Assembly: GCA_003520025.1 (NCBI GenBank)
Contig: DOVP01000181.1
Coordinates: 1,170-6,923 of the forward strand
Direction: 5' to 3'
DNA length: 5,754 bases
From: Phycisphaerales bacterium
Lineage (GTDB): Bacteria > Planctomycetota > Phycisphaerae > Phycisphaerales > SM1A02
The translations under genes and the position numbers were made by a program. The number at the start of each line of letters is the position of its first letter. Positions within the stretch are counted from its first letter, which is position 1. The notes under the pieces were generated by a model. The model was not told the DNA's origin, did no database searches, and worked only from the letters and a program-made list of their open reading frames with translations. Shown here in pieces: positions 5,667 to 5,754 of this stretch.

Positions 5667-5754
5667 TCACGTGCTCGGCCATGAAGGTGGCGACCTTATC
5701 CAGAGCGATGCGTTCTTGTTGTTGGGTGTCGCGGTGGCGGACGGTCACGGCTGC
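5662..5754 (-). CDS. glyS: Probable glycyl-tRNA synthetase, C-terminal fragment
   Basis: The last 30 codons of a gene that runs off the right edge, open from base 5754 to TGA at 5662-5664. The peptide AAVTVRHRDTQQQERIALDK followed by VATFMAEHVS matches the end of the anticodon-binding domain of single-chain (homodimeric, class II) bacterial glycyl-tRNA synthetase, where T-V-R-x-R-D-T/S-x-x-Q-x-R-[IV]-x-[IL]-D is characteristic. The enzyme attaches glycine to tRNA-Gly in the cytoplasm. Other class II synthetases (Pro, Thr, His) share this domain but not this ending as closely. The fragment is short, so the call rests on one motif. It lies 195 bp upstream of, and on the same strand as, the secreted protease. 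Confidence 0.72.
   Translation of the reverse strand, partial: AAVTVRHRDTQQQERIALDKVATFMAEHVS

Overview
The window looks like a piece of a Planctomycetota chromosome, most likely class Phycisphaerae. The main clue is a very large secreted protein that ends in a two-repeat dockerin closing with 'AWGPC' and carries tandem Cys-rich pre-peptidase-type repeats, an architecture I associate with that class. The moderately high GC and the mix of single housekeeping genes fit. This is inference from gene style, not a database match.

Layout, left to right. At 1-309 (+) is the 3' end of metH (cobalamin-dependent methionine synthase, AdoMet-binding activation domain). It converges on a small RRM RNA-binding protein gene (379-624, -). 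Between them is a 12-bp perfect hairpin whose T-tract faces the minus strand, so it terminates the RRM gene. All other genes are on the minus strand. In transcription order from the right they are: the last 30 codons of a probable glycyl-tRNA synthetase (5662-5754); a 1083-residue exported matrixin-like metalloprotease with CARDB-like, triple Cys-rich repeat and dockerin modules (2215-5466); a PPOX-class (pyridoxamine-phosphate-oxidase fold) flavin-binding protein (1529-2089); a 202-residue reduced thioredoxin-reductase-like FAD protein (839-1447); and the RRM gene.

Functional links. metH and the glyS tail are housekeeping and look unrelated to their neighbours. The PPOX protein and the mini-flavoprotein lie in tandem 81 bp apart and could form a small redox pair, although the second gene has no visible Shine-Dalgarno. 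The protease probably acts outside the cytoplasm. No mobile element, CRISPR array, rRNA or tRNA gene was seen. No stretch over 300 bp lacks a gene; the longest gaps are 625-838, 5467-5661 and 2090-2214.

Nothing here is a clear new system. The points most worth a second look are: the protease's missing third zinc ligand together with a Cys-Gly-x-x-Asp motif placed like a cysteine switch; the loss of one cysteine in the first of its three repeats; a strong hairpin that holds the protease stop codon in its loop; and the flavoprotein that lacks the NADPH domain and the usual C-terminal FAD-binding Asp.
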